From Spirometra erinaceieuropaei (taxonomy: Eukaryota > Platyhelminthes > Cestoda > Diphyllobothriidea > Diphyllobothriidae), in the NCBI GenBank assembly GCA_902702965.1, contig CACRXP010000032.1:287664-351663 (forward strand): 64,000 bases of DNA, written 5' to 3'. Each line of letters begins with the position of its first letter. Positions within the stretch are counted from its first letter, which is position 1. The notes below the pieces were generated by a model that had not been told where the DNA came from, did no database searches, and saw only the letters and a program-made list of their open reading frames with translations. The translations under genes and the position numbers were made by a program. This document shows, in pieces, positions 33,453 through 43,868 of the stretch.

Positions 33453-34043
33453 TGACTGAACGGAGTGTCGAGGCATGTGAACTGCGTCGCGAAATCCGAA
33501 AGAAGCACTAAGCCCACTGCGGTTTAATTTTCCTGATCACTTGTTCACAATGATCTGACTACTTGCCTTTAACAAATTTCGCAACTTTTAAACGGTAGCC
33601 ACAGCAGCTTAAAAGCGTTGCCGACATGAAATTACTAGAGTGAAAGGAGTTACCATAAGGCAGAGAGTATTGCTATTCTTCAAAAGGACAATGATTTTCG
33701 AATAGAAAATCTGTGATATTTCTAATAAAATCCTCTTGTCTGCTATTCTGTCCCTCTTATGCTTCGTCGCATATTACCGTAATTCAGAACGGCAAATGTG
33801 TTAGAGTTTGTGTTGTCCAAAAATTATATTGCGGTACTGAGACGCTGGTACTGAGCAGACGTCGGAGGGACTTGAGTGCTCTTGGTGTTAAAGTTATACA
33901 GGTCCACAGAGGACAACCGTGGACATTCTGGCCTGACGGCTTGACTCCGGCACGAGCGCAAACGCGCATCCTAACCCACCCGCGAGTTCAGGAGCTCCAA
34001 AGTTATGTTCGTGAGGAAGGAGACACAAGAGGTTTATTAGCCT
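33453..34043. other. No recognised gene
   Basis: A plus-strand frame of 110 codons (33713-34045) is open and reads LGVKVIQVHRGQPWTFWPDG, but it has no start context, homologue or splice site that I recognise. Confidence 0.3.
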
Positions 34044-34087
34044 GACGTTTCGGATTCCTGCTAGAACCCATCATCGGAAGCAGTAGC
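34044..34087 (-). ncRNA. Degenerate hammerhead-like motif (PLE fragment)
   Basis: On the minus strand CCGATGA (one change in the core) is followed by GGGTTC-TAGCAG-GAATCC and GAAACGTC. Stem II keeps pairing by G-U and C-G changes, but the C-to-T core change makes activity unlikely. Confidence 0.4.
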
Positions 34088-34286
34088 AGATACGGGCGGA
34101 GCACAAGGTGCTGCAGTATTTATAGGGTGCAGTCGCCATTTTACCGCATGCTTATGAATATTCACGGCTCCCCCTCCCTTCATCAGGGATCGTTGCATGT
34201 GGTGTGATGAATGTTTGATGGCCGACATTCGCGTCGTTGATTGCTGCAATTTCATGACTTTTGTTGGATGTAAGTGTGATGATTGC

Positions 34287-34691
34287 TCAACCATCTGATC
34301 CAGCGACCCTGAAGTTGGGAAAAGTGTTCACCTGTGCGCTCCCCGCATGGCTTATTACTCCGCCTAGGCGACGTCTTAGCACCGAATGTGGAAGGAGAAG
34401 GTCGCTGCACTTTTTAATAGATAAGGGACCAGTAAACCATGACTCAAGCAGCTCGCGGCTCACGTAGTTATCACCTCTAGCGAGAATTTCGGCCTCGTCG
34501 AATTTGAATGTGTGGCCGGATCTCGTCAAATGAGCAACAACTTGAGAGCTGGCGTCATTCCTCCGCACTTCTGTAGCGTGTTCAGCTATCCGCGTTCGGA
34601 GTTGTCTTCCGGCTTCTCCGAGGCAATTGCTTTGTCCGCAACTTATGTTCACCAGCATCATGGACCCCTTATCTACCTCTCTCTTGACCAC
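34287..34691 (-). pseudogene. GIY-YIG endonuclease fragment, uninterrupted at the PLE1 insertion site
   Basis: The frame reads GQSNCLGEAGRQLRTRIAEH, ATEVRRNDASSQVVAHLTRS, GHTFKFDEAEILARGDNYVS, RELLESWFTGPLSIKKC and then SDLLLPHSVLRRRLGGVISH without a break. YVG is changed to CLG, so the active site is damaged. It serves as the empty-site comparison for the 98-bp insertion in PLE1. Confidence 0.8.
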
Positions 34692-34700
34692 GAAGTAACG

Positions 34701-36169
34701 CTATGAGCGCACACCTTGATCATTTCAGCGACCACAACTTACTAATGCATTGGTTCAGCATCACGTTTGGAATAAATCCCCATCACTGTGGTGTATCGCA
34801 TCTCTTGGCGACCGGGACATGACCTTGACATAGCGATTTAACGTACTTTCGTCTACTGTGATGAATGTTTACACATTTTGTGGTCTCATGTACCCAATCA
34901 TATCTTTGGAGTTCAGAGGACACTGAAGTTACTTAGGTAAAAACTCACCCAGCTCAGCATTCACGAAAAGCAGTGAATCAAACTTCCCTACCAGCGTTCA
35001 CTTTGAGGCAAACACCTTCGCCGATACAGTCACGGTTCAGTGCAAGTTTATAGCCCCCAACATAATACTAGTATGCCGTCATGGTGACGCTGATTCCACC
35101 TTTGTACCTTCGGTGACGACTTAGACGATGTATTCGCGAAGGAGCGGGGTTCATGTTGTGGTGTATTGTCAAGATCTTTTGGCTGGCCGTGTTCAACAAG
35201 CTACCACACTTGGGTGCATAATGCCCGTTCCGGAGGAATCTCTGACTGTACTCAGACTGCTCGAATCGAACTCGAATGCCAAAAATGCTTTTTAGGTGGT
35301 CCTAGAAAAGCTCAAACGCCACTCAGTCAAATACTCTGACTGGCCAGTCGCGCCAGGGCTACAATCCTTCCGACTGATCTGGAATTCGGATACCTGCGTC
35401 ACGAGGAAAGCGACAACAACGAACTCTGGAGTTCAAATGTCCTAGTCCTGTTAAACACATCAGCTTACGGTGGCACCAAGTAATCTGTAGACGATCCGAT
35501 CCCATAAATGACCCATTTCGACAATCAATGACGTTCTCCTAGTAGTGATATCGTCATTTTCAACCGCGGCACCTCCAAGTAAATATGACATTTCCAACTA
35601 ATTGAAAAGCCTCCAGTGCTGGCTGCCACGACTGAAGATTAACTGAGAGATGCTCCGGCAGCTAAATGTTTCCGCTGCAGCCGGTGAATTTGTCCACATC
35701 ATTTCCTCCCGCCATATCGGAACTCGTGGGCGTGAAGACGCAAAAGTAAAAATTACTAAAATTCACACCGCAGATTTTCCCTCCGATGTCAACGTAATAA
35801 TCGGGTTACCACCGAAGCAACTTTTATTGATTCAAGTAGGGTGATTTATCAAACTTTCGCGGGGACAATGATAAGAGTGATTTTTGATTTTACTGCGACA
35901 GCCGTCCGAGTTGCGATAACTCAGCAACTCTGCTGCGCTTTTTGCTGGACTGAGTAATTCTGCAGGTGTTGTTACACCACTCTGAAGCTAAAAAAGTCAT
36001 TCGATCAGGCGTTGCTGAGGTGGGGTAATTTGGTTCTTTTGCCTAATTGGTGGGTTCTTTTGCAGAAATGCAATCCGTTGTGTCTTGCACACTCATAAAG
36101 GCCGATGATGCGCGCCCAAAACTGCAATTCTGCATGATGAAAGTTACTGCCTAGGGTTTAACAGACATA
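34701..36169. other. Intronic sequence, nothing recognised
   Basis: No gene is recognised. A GTGAGT donor-like site on the minus strand near 34948 follows an open KFDSLLFVNAELG reading, but I find no acceptor in frame. Confidence 0.35.
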
Positions 36170-37138
36170 GAGTGAGCGACATATCTCATGAAATGTTGCC
36201 CGAAATTCTAAAATGCGTTTTCAATTAGGAAGGATTACTTGGTCGCGGTTGTGATACTGATTATCTCAAGGCAAACTTTTATAATATTTTAAACTCGGCT
36301 GTAAAATGCACTGCTTTTCAATCTCCTGTAGAAAGCGTGCTCGGTAAAAAACTACTACTTAAGTAGCATGCATTTTCCCATTGATTTTCGATGGTCTTGG
36401 AAATTCAAATATATTTTATAGAAACCATGAACAGCAATGTGCTTTCTTTTAGTTAATCAATAGAAAATTACGTCGTTTTTATATTTTATACTTAAGGAAG
36501 GAGTATAATAAGGTTTTAAAAAGTTTTCTAATTGCCGAATAAGTTGGAGCCTGATTATTCGTTGTATTAGCGCTTAGTGAGTTCCCTCTACAAGGTGCAT
36601 GCGTTCCGCTTAAAGAAAATCACATATTTTTCTATACTATTAGAGAGATATCATAAAGAGTCCATAAAATTTTGTAACGGCTGCGGACCATTTTGTACAT
36701 TTCATGAGGGGCATTGGTAAACGGCCAGGTACGATGCTATGTATGGTCTTCAAAAGTCTCATAATTAGAAACTTATTTAAAACCTAATTATACTCCTTCC
36801 TTAAGTATAAAATATAAAGACGACGTAATTTTCTATTGATTAACTAAAATAAAACATATTCTCGTTTATGGTTTCTATACAATATAGTTGAATTTGCAAG
36901 ACCATCGAAAATCAATGGGAAAAATGCATGCTACATAAGTAGTCATATTTTACCGAGCACGCTTTCTACAGGAGATTGAAAATAAATGCATTGAAAGGCC
37001 AGCATCCTGCCAAGTCAGAAATGTTATAAGATTATGCCACAAGATAAGCAGTATTACAACCGCGACCAAGTAATCCTTCCTAATCGAAAACGCCTTTTAG
37101 AATTTCGGCCAACCTTTCATGAGATAGGTCACTCACTG
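36170..37138. mobile_element. MITE A, full copy
   Basis: The left end is TA/GAGTGAGCGAC (first base changed from C) and the right end GGTCACTCACTG/TA. Length 969 bp, arms mirrored. The right arm is most similar to the fragment at 28785-29205. Confidence 0.82.
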
Positions 37139-37252
37139 TATCTATCCACTAAGTTGTGGCACACAGTGATACACGTAGTTCACAATGCGGCTTCTCCTAG
37201 CATCGATCATACTTCCTACTAGACATGCTGAGTAAAAATGAACCCGACTGAA
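37139..37252. repeat. Arm of an inverted duplication (right)
   Basis: Reverse complement of 28672-28784 with few mismatches, continuing from the MITE A right end. Confidence 0.8.
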
Positions 37253-38861
37253 GAGCCAATTAAGTTGATGCGTGAGTTGGCGTGTATATAGCTAGATAGA
37301 TAGAATGAGGGGCTACTTTTTGTGATGCAGCAAACTTCCGACTCAGAGTCCATTGATAAAGTCATCCCGCAAACAAAGGCATTTTACAAGGCCTCAATCT
37401 CCTCCTGCAATCCAATCAGGTCATGTTTTACTGGAAGTGAGCCGTCGGCCCAGGTTGTACGTCGAGATTGTCTCCGCCTGCGGTCGAAACATAGCTGACT
37501 TACAACACTGAAAAACAGGCCGAAAATGGCTATTCCGTTCTCCTGTACTCCTCAGGGTAAATATCTCTACTCATATTTCAGTTAAACGTTTGTTGCTAGT
37601 TGGTGTTTGATGTGGAAATAAGTACTGACTTGCACTAACTCATCCTCATTTTCGTGACTTTGAGCATGAGTAGCACTCATTGCGGGATGCATGAGGGCGC
37701 CACTGTGCTATAGCCGAGAGCAGACGTCACATAACGACTATCAGCCAGTAATAAGGATAGGTTTCCGACAAATCATTGAGCCTTTAAATGACTACACATG
37801 ATGTGCTTGCTCTGACACGACAGTTCGACGGCCGCTGAACGAAGTGCGCACAGGACGGCGTGGTAGGAACAAGGCAGCATCTACTGAACTCTCTCCTCCG
37901 TCACCCAGACTGACCGAAAGCGAACTCAGGCGCAGTAGCCGACAAAACCTAATGGTTCATTTACACGTGCCATACATAAGCTACTTCCCTTTGTCTATGC
38001 TGGAGTCTCATGCGTGGAGGAGGGGTGCCATAGACGTTGGGACTCTCAGCCCAAAGAAGAGCCTAATTTGCCCCTCTTTTTGCGGCCTTTCGAGACATGT
38101 CTCTTAGTGCGTCGTGAAATCTTTAAGCAGCCTAGATCTTTACACTCGGGAGTTTGCTTATTTACCCTTAGCGAATGGATTTCCCAGAGTCAGCCTCACT
38201 CACTCATCCCTCTCCATACACAAGCGGACTGTGCGTGCCTGTGCGCCGTCTGCGAATAGACTTCGGCCGATTGGCGGACACCGCATGAAGGCCTTCATCT
38301 AAGGCGGGACTCAGTCCTAGACAGCAGGAGTGGGCTCGAGCGGACCCTGTGCTGACTGTACAATGCTTACCGGAAATCAGTCAGTCCCTCCTATTAGCCC
38401 CACGCATATACAGCACCACCGGTTGTACGAAGCAGTTGATTTTCCTTAATCAGATAGAAATAACCGAATCCTAAGTGTTTGCGTACCCTATGTTCGAATT
38501 CGCTTCTAATAGATGCCTAGTTGCTCTAAGTCACAACTGATTATTTCGGCTGTTGACTGCCCTCAAATATATAAGGATTTGACGTTGTGTAAACCCTCCG
38601 TGCCATCTGGTCGGAGAGGTAGACAAAACTGCCCGATCCTCGACTGGATAGGTGTTAAAATCAGTGGTTCGCCAGTCGGCAAATTTGCTGCACCACTGGA
38701 TTAAGACTGTTCATTTGATAAACATGAACAAACAAGCATTCCTACAGTCTTTGTTGACATTTCCTGATGGTTTTTTGTCCTTTGAGAGAAATAGGAGGTA
38801 ACCGAAAGGGGTTTATCTAAGTGCTGACGTCGGCTGCTTGGTCGGCTCTCCATAGTCAACG
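37253..38861. other. No recognised gene
   Basis: Segment 37840-37940 (AACTCTCTCCTCCGTCACCC and neighbours) faintly follows repeat R. The rest is unrecognised, and open frames around 37844-38302 overlap each other in different frames. Confidence 0.35.
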
Positions 38862-39298
38862 CCTAAAATGCACTTAATCGACCAGAAATCCCAAGTGGAG
38901 TTTCATGTAGGTCGGCCCCAGACTGATCGACTTTTCTCTTCCCTCGCTGCCTCAGCCCCGGGGAGGGGGGAGGGGATGGGTGGCGTTCGCTTTATCTGCG
39001 TGCTTTGTGAGTCACCACTTTGACGAGGGAAGGTGATTGAACCTTTGTCGGGTGGTCGGTTGTGCACGATTTTTCGCCTTGCCGAGTAAACTCACCGTCG
39101 AGCCGTCGCTGTATGGCCTTTTTAAGTCCAATGTGGTTGCTTGATTTTGACCTCGATGGACGTGATGACCTAGGACTTTGTAAGCTGCAGGAAGGTCCAG
39201 ATGCCTGTTGATGGAGTTGGCATCGGAGTGCAACGCCCCATCTCCCACGTTTTTGTGTTGCCCTGGCCTAAGATAGTATCTGTCTAGAGATTGAGGTA
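38862..39298 (-). repeat. Inverted 3' end of PLE3 at its 5' side
   Basis: The minus-strand frame contains SDANSINRHLDLPAAYKVLG, the same C-terminal endonuclease segment as SDTNSINGHLDLPATYESLC at about 41875-41934. It is followed by the shared non-coding tail. This repeats the arrangement seen in PLE1 and PLE2. Confidence 0.8.
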
Positions 39299-39642
39299 AG
39301 ATGTAGTTTGGTAGCCCCATTTGATGGACACAGTACAGTTGGGGTTAAGGGTAAGGGCTAGAGGTAGGGGTTAAAGGTTTGGACTAGAGGTTGAGGTCTA
39401 GGTTAAGGGGTTATAATTAGGGGCTAGAGTTAGGGTTAGGAGTGAGCGCAGTGATTTCTCAAACACTGAAAGTACAACCACGCATTCCCAATAGCTTTTC
39501 GTTTGCCCAAAACTACTTGACCTCGTCGCCTGTGCGTTCACCGGCCTCACTTTTATAAACTCCCATTACCACCGGTCCCGTATTAGAGGTGACTGGGGTT
39601 TGTTTACTTCAGGTGGAGCTACCAAACCACATCTGACCGAGA
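39299..39642. mobile_element. MITE B, complete copy
   Basis: The left end GATGTAGTTTGGTAGCCCC and right end GGAGCTACCAAACCACATC are inverted. Both carry TTTGGTAGC where the other copies have TTATGTAGC. A degenerate TTAGGG array fills about 39340-39445, followed by the conserved body (ACCACGCATTCCCAATAGCT). No clear target-site duplication is visible. Confidence 0.72.
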
Positions 39643-40743
39643 CCAAAAGCCCGCCCAGTTCCTCAAACGTGCGTTGCTAGCTGGCAATTTGGGTCTAGCC
39701 TCCGTGTCGCTGATTTGCGATCTAGTAGGTTGGTCTGCAATTTCCGCTAGGTTTCCCCAGCATTATTGCTGTCGCCCTCATTGCAACTTATTTCGTAGAA
39801 AACTGCTGAGGTTTCAGCTAGTGGTAGTGTGTCCTTACGCTGTATTAGTCGGCACAGCATTTTTTGCCCGGGGTCGATCGGCAATGCCTACACTGACGGC
39901 TTGTAACAGCCGATATCGAACCCACAGAGTTTATCGTTGCCTAAGAATCCGTTCTTCAGTAAACGTAATGCATCTGAAGGTACGAAAGATCTGATCCCTC
40001 ACAAAATCTCCTCGTTACTTATGCGACACAAAAATGTAAAAATCTTAACTGGGTAAAACAGCGACACTAAAATGCCTATAAGCAAACAAAGACATAATTA
40101 TTCTGCCAGCTGATAAAATACGTTGAACAGTCGTGCTGAACAAATTGGATTGCCAGAACAAAGTACAAGCTTAACTGAAGATCAACACTCCAATTAACAA
40201 TGCCGTGCCATCTAAATGAAACTACAAAAGCCTGATAAAACTCACGGCCGAAAAGGAAATCACGCTCAACGACTGGTTCTCCGTGAAACCCACAGACTCT
40301 GCCATGATCCGATTTTACGGTCTTCCGAAAGTACGCAAATCAAATGTCCCACTCAGCCAATCGTATCTCTTCATGGCACTCCGACGTACGGTTTGGCTAA
40401 GTGGACGTTTGGTCGATTTACTTGTTTGGCCGAAGGCTCACCAACAACTGTAGCATCTGTGAACCAATTTATTGAGCGCATAAAATATCTGATGTCAGAG
40501 CCAGACGCGTCCATGGTATCTTTTGATGTCGTTTCGCTCTTCACCTCCATTCCACAGCAGCTAGCGATAGACGTTGTGAACCACCTACTGCTTGAGCGCG
40601 ATGAGAAGAGAGACAAGCCCCTGAAATCCGAACATCTACTCGGGCTTCTGCGACACTGCCTCAAGACCTATTTCAACTTAGGTGGACAAATGTCCGAACA
40701 AATTGGAGGCACTCCTATTGGCTCCCATCTATCAGGCCTACTT

Positions 40744-40762
40744 GTAGTAGTGGTAGTAGTAT

Positions 40763-40824
<62 letters not shown>

Positions 40825-40829
40825 ATATT
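40744..40829 (+). repeat. GTA/TAG microsatellite (first array)
   Basis: About 27 near-perfect trinucleotide units with rare interruptions (GTGGTA, GTATTA), in frame with PLE3 as valine codons. The array lies where the PLE motif continues GLIAE-VVLQ, and it ends in the left copy of the insertion-site duplication. Confidence 0.95.
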
Positions 40830-41093
40830 CGCTAAGAGTGCAACAGGCCAGACGCAGACAGCTGTTTCACGGTCGTTACCGATCATCAGTACGTCATAGG
40901 CCTTATAAAGTGAGGTATATAAGCATGTTAAGTGGGCGTTTGACCCTCACTGTTGTGGTTAGGATCTCACTCGATCCCATTCTGTCCGCCCGCCAGCTTG
41001 CTACTGGCGACAGCGAACGCTGTGTCAGAGGACACATACCACATATAATACATACGCAGCTCGCTAAGAGTGCAACAGGCCAGACGCAGACAG
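40830..41093. mobile_element. 264-bp insertion with 31-bp terminal direct repeats
   Basis: The first and last about 31 bases are identical (GCTAAGAGTGCAACAGGCCA continuing for 11 more, at 40831-40861 and 41063-41093). AGTAGTAATATT occurs just outside the left end (40818-40829) and across the right end (41092-41103), like a target-site duplication. The interior has a TATAAAG word and a CGCCAG/CTGGCG hairpin near 40991 but no open frame. It resembles a miniature terminal-direct-repeat element; the family is unknown. Confidence 0.6.
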
Positions 41094-41102
41094 TAGTAAT
41101 AT

Positions 41103-41172
<70 letters not shown>
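41094..41172 (+). repeat. GTA/TAG microsatellite (second array)
   Basis: Pure trinucleotide array running into the PLE3 valine codon before CTTCAACAG. It is the continuation of the first array on the other side of the 264-bp insertion. Confidence 0.95.
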
Positions 41173-41599
41173 CCTTCAACAGATAGAATACTTAATTTAC
41201 ACCAGGTATCAACCAAAGTTTTGGGCTCACCATGTCGATGTCACCTTCGTCTTTGCCAAAACAACTTACATTGTGCACCTGAAAGAACTACTGAACTCGG
41301 TTGACTCGGAAGTCCAATTCACGATGGAAGCAGAAACAGACGACGGGCTGCCCTTACTTGATGTGTTTTGCGTCGGTGTACAACTGGACAATTGTAAACT
41401 TTAGAACCTCCTTGTTGTCAGACAGTTCGTCGAGAGAGGTGGGCGCCGAGCGCACAGACGATGGCCAAATGATCAGCAATCCGAAGTTGGAAGGGCCATT
41501 CCCTATGTTAAAGGGGTCATCGAGCCGGTGTCTCGAGGGTTACAGGCCGCCAGTGTAGTCATAGCCCATCGACCCTAGGCAACAATTCTGCGCCAGCTG

Positions 41600-41992
41600 A
41601 TGCAACCTAAAGAAACGCTGTCACTCGCTAAAACCTCAACAATCGTCTACGAAATAAGTTGCAATGAGGGCGACTGCAACTATGTTGAGGAAACCGGGCG
41701 GAAATTGCAGACCTGTATACTAGATCGCAAATCGGCGACACGGAGGCTAGACCCAAACTGCCAGCTAGCAACGTATGTCGAAAAAACTGTGCCTTCTTTT
41801 GATCTCCAGAGGGCTACCGTCTTAGGCCAGGGCAAAACAAATGCCGAACGGCTAACATTGAGGGCGTGGTATTCCGATACCAACTCCATCAACGGGCACC
41901 TGGACCTTCCTGCAACCTATGAATCCCTATGTCAGCATTTCCGCAAAGCTAAGGATCAAGTCACCGCAGTGAAGGACGAGTTTACTCGGTGA
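41600..41992 (+). pseudogene. PLE3 GIY-YIG endonuclease
   Basis: The open 130-codon frame contains TIVYEISCNEGDCNYVEETG, RKLQTCILDRKSATRRLDPN, VPSFDLQRATVLGQGKTNAE and RLTLRAWYSDTNSINGHLDL. The YVG of the family is YVE and the RTRxxEH motif is QTCILDR, so it is probably catalytically dead even though the frame is open to a stop at the usual place. Confidence 0.85.
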
Positions 41993-42220
41993 GGAAAAAA
42001 ATCAAACACTGAACCGACCACCCGACAAAGGTTCAATCACCCCCCCCGACAAAGCAGTGACTCCCAAAGCACGCAGATAAAACGCCCGCCGACCATCCCC
42101 CGAGATGCCAAGGTAACAAGAGAAGAGGAAAGTCGATCAGCATGAGGCCGACCAATGCAACATTTCACTCGAAATTTCTGGTCCATTAAGTGTATTTAAC
42201 GCTTTGACAATGGACAGCTG

Positions 42221-42353
42221 ACCAAGTTTTCGAAACGTGAGCACCTATACAAACCTGTTCCGGTGAGCCCATCGTTTTCTTCAAGTCATTAACCTGGATC
42301 TGTCAACTTTTCCAATCAATGGATATTCTGACAGAGAGGGCGAAAAGTCTTAC
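42221..42353. other. Sequence between PLE3 and a host exon
   Basis: Short intronic stretch. CTGACCA followed by GAAACGTGAG at 42209-42236 may be a decayed hammerhead core at the end of PLE3, but stem II is too short to support it. Confidence 0.3.
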
Positions 42354-42590
42354 CTTTGCGAATTCGAACGGATGAATATTGGGGCCTGCGACAGTGATAT
42401 CATCACCCTGATGCACCGTGCCCAGGAAGGCTGGCTGCCTATTACTCTCAGTCACTATCTGGATACAAATGACCTCGACTTGAATTGCCATCTTTGACCG
42501 GAGTTTTGCAAAGAAGATCGAGACTTCGAGGTCCCAGTTGTCTTCTGATGAGACTAACAGACGTGCAAACACCTCCTTTATCTCGGAAGC
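42354..42590 (-). CDS. Probable exon of unidentified host gene
   Basis: A pyrimidine-rich acceptor (TTTCCTATAAAG) precedes 79 codons ending at AAG before GTAAGACT. It is phase 0 at both ends. It encodes ASEIKEVFARLLVSSEDNWD, LEVSIFFAKLRSKMAIQVEV, ICIQIVTESNRQPAFLGTVH and QGDDITVAGPNIHPFEFAK. An alpha-helical start followed by strands suggests the transition from a helical N-terminal region to the beta-rich modules encoded downstream. Confidence 0.65.
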
Positions 42591-43435
42591 CTTTATAGGA
42601 AACGGATAGAAATAAAAGAAAGTTAATGGGTTAGCCAATTTTGTCGGGCGGACTTACTTAAATGTTCCAAAGCAATATTTGATAAGGTACTGGCGGACCT
42701 CTTGAAATGCCAACCGAAATTCCCAAATTAATTTTTGATTATAAAGTATCACTTTGATAAAGTTAGAATACTATTGATTCTTAACATCATTGTTTCATCA
42801 AATATATTCTACAGAAAATGGGATCAAACGTCTTGTTTTCTGCTTTCATAGGGTGGGAAATGGCTTTTTAAAGGTGGTGTACCTGAAGAAAGATTAGTTA
42901 TAGGTTTTAAGAAGGGTTGCAGTTGCGAGACTTTTAAAATCATGAAATGTCTTTTTGGAAAACACTACATTTTGTCTTTTATTAATAGTGTTTATGCTGC
43001 ATATAGCATGGCCCGCATTCATAAAATATTACGAACCCTATATGCCAAATCTTGGAGCTTTCAGACTCTATTTCTAAGTGCGAATTCTGGCCGTGTTTGA
43101 AAATATTTGGAAACTGGAAAGGTTCCTCAGAACTGACAAATGATTTTCTTCAATGGCCGCATTTGTAGAAGATATTATTTGTTATCTTATGCGTATGATA
43201 ATGATTAATTTTGACATATTTTCCATAAATTATGTTAGAATTTATCAGGAATTGACAATTAATGAAAAAAATTCACGTTTCTTGTTTTTTTACCAGCCGA
43301 TGTTTTTCCAAGCTTCCTAAACAAAACCAATCCGGAGGTGATTCAATTATCTCGGGAGTATGATGCACGGTAGTCAGTAACCCGATCCTACCAGAGTCTA
43401 CCTTAATAATCGAAGAACACGTTTCAGAACTTCTG
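42591..43435. mobile_element. Degraded MITE A remnant (about 42690-43330)
   Basis: The left words CTTGAAATGCCAACCGAAATTC and ATTTTTGATTATAAAGTATC and the right words TTTTTTTACCAGCCGATG sit at the positions expected for MITE A arms. The interior is AT-rich with many differences. Confidence 0.4.
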
Positions 43436-43825
43436 TTAACACTTCAGACAGACTTCACACAAATTGTTTTCCATCTGTCTTGTTCTATGCGTCATGGAGT
43501 CAGCACATTGGGTAGCACGCACACATTTGTACTTTGGAAGGGAAAATACGGTGCTGTATGGGTGTGCAGCCCAGTAAGCGACTAATACCCATCTAAGGGG
43601 ACTGCAGGCTTGTTTTGTCTTTTTGCGCACGCAAATAAACGCACAGTGAAGTCGCCTGATGAGACACATCGGTGGCTGGCAGTGTCCCCAACGTCGTTAA
43701 GGGGTGGAAACGTCGTTAATTCCTCCCCCTAAGGAATACCACCATGTAGTAAAAGTTTGACGACGCAAGATAACAAACAATGCAGAACCTGCAGCGCTCA
43801 AGTTTCTACCGACGGTGATCCCGAG
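43436..43825. other. No recognised gene
   Basis: Only short open frames are present. Nothing is recognised. Confidence 0.35.
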
Positions 43826-43868
43826 NNNNNNNNNNNNNNNNNNNNNNNNNNNNNNNNNNNNNNNNNNN
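43826..43868. other. Assembly gap (43 N)
   Basis: Undetermined bases. Confidence 0.99.

Larger units (their letters stand above)
34044..34700 (-). mobile_element. PLE1-type fragment: endonuclease and tail
   Basis: A minus-strand copy of the PLE1 3' region, truncated just upstream of the GIY motif. The tail matches 6654-6765 and 9169-9290 and includes a hammerhead-like core. The RT is absent. Confidence 0.85.
39940..41404 (+). pseudogene. PLE3 reverse transcriptase, interrupted
   Basis: Pieces in order are EGTKDLIPHKISSLLMRHK, RFYGLPKVRKSNVP, LHGTPTYGLAKWTFGRFTCL, MVSFDVVSLFTSIPQQLAID and EQIGGTPIGSHLSGLL. The sequence is then broken by GTA repeats and a 264-bp insertion, and resumes LQQIEYLIYTRYQPKFWAHH. 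The catalytic YVDD is HVDV (41231-41242), losing one aspartate. A frameshift lies near 40340. The element cannot be active. Confidence 0.85.
38862..42220 (+). mobile_element. PLE3: decayed Penelope-like element
   Basis: The order is inverted tail with endonuclease C-terminus (38862-39298, minus), a MITE B insertion (39299-39642), RT (about 39940-41404, plus), endonuclease (41600-41992) and tail (to about 42220). The tail at 41993-42220 is the reverse complement of 38862-39060 with moderate divergence (shared CCACCCGACAAAGGTTCAAT). It is inactivated by frameshifts, catalytic changes and a microsatellite plus insertion in the RT. Confidence 0.85.

Noticed and set aside
34940..34995. Small host exon before a GTGAGT donor on the minus strand
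   Set aside because: No acceptor with a pyrimidine tract in the open frame. Left out of the gene model.
40668..40886. Minus-strand frame with a long poly-Thr run
   Set aside because: It is the GTA microsatellite read on the other strand.
42209..42236. Possible hammerhead core at the end of PLE3
   Set aside because: CTGACCA departs from CUGANGA, there is no room for stem II, and GAAACGTG breaks the cleavage triplet. At most a decayed relic.
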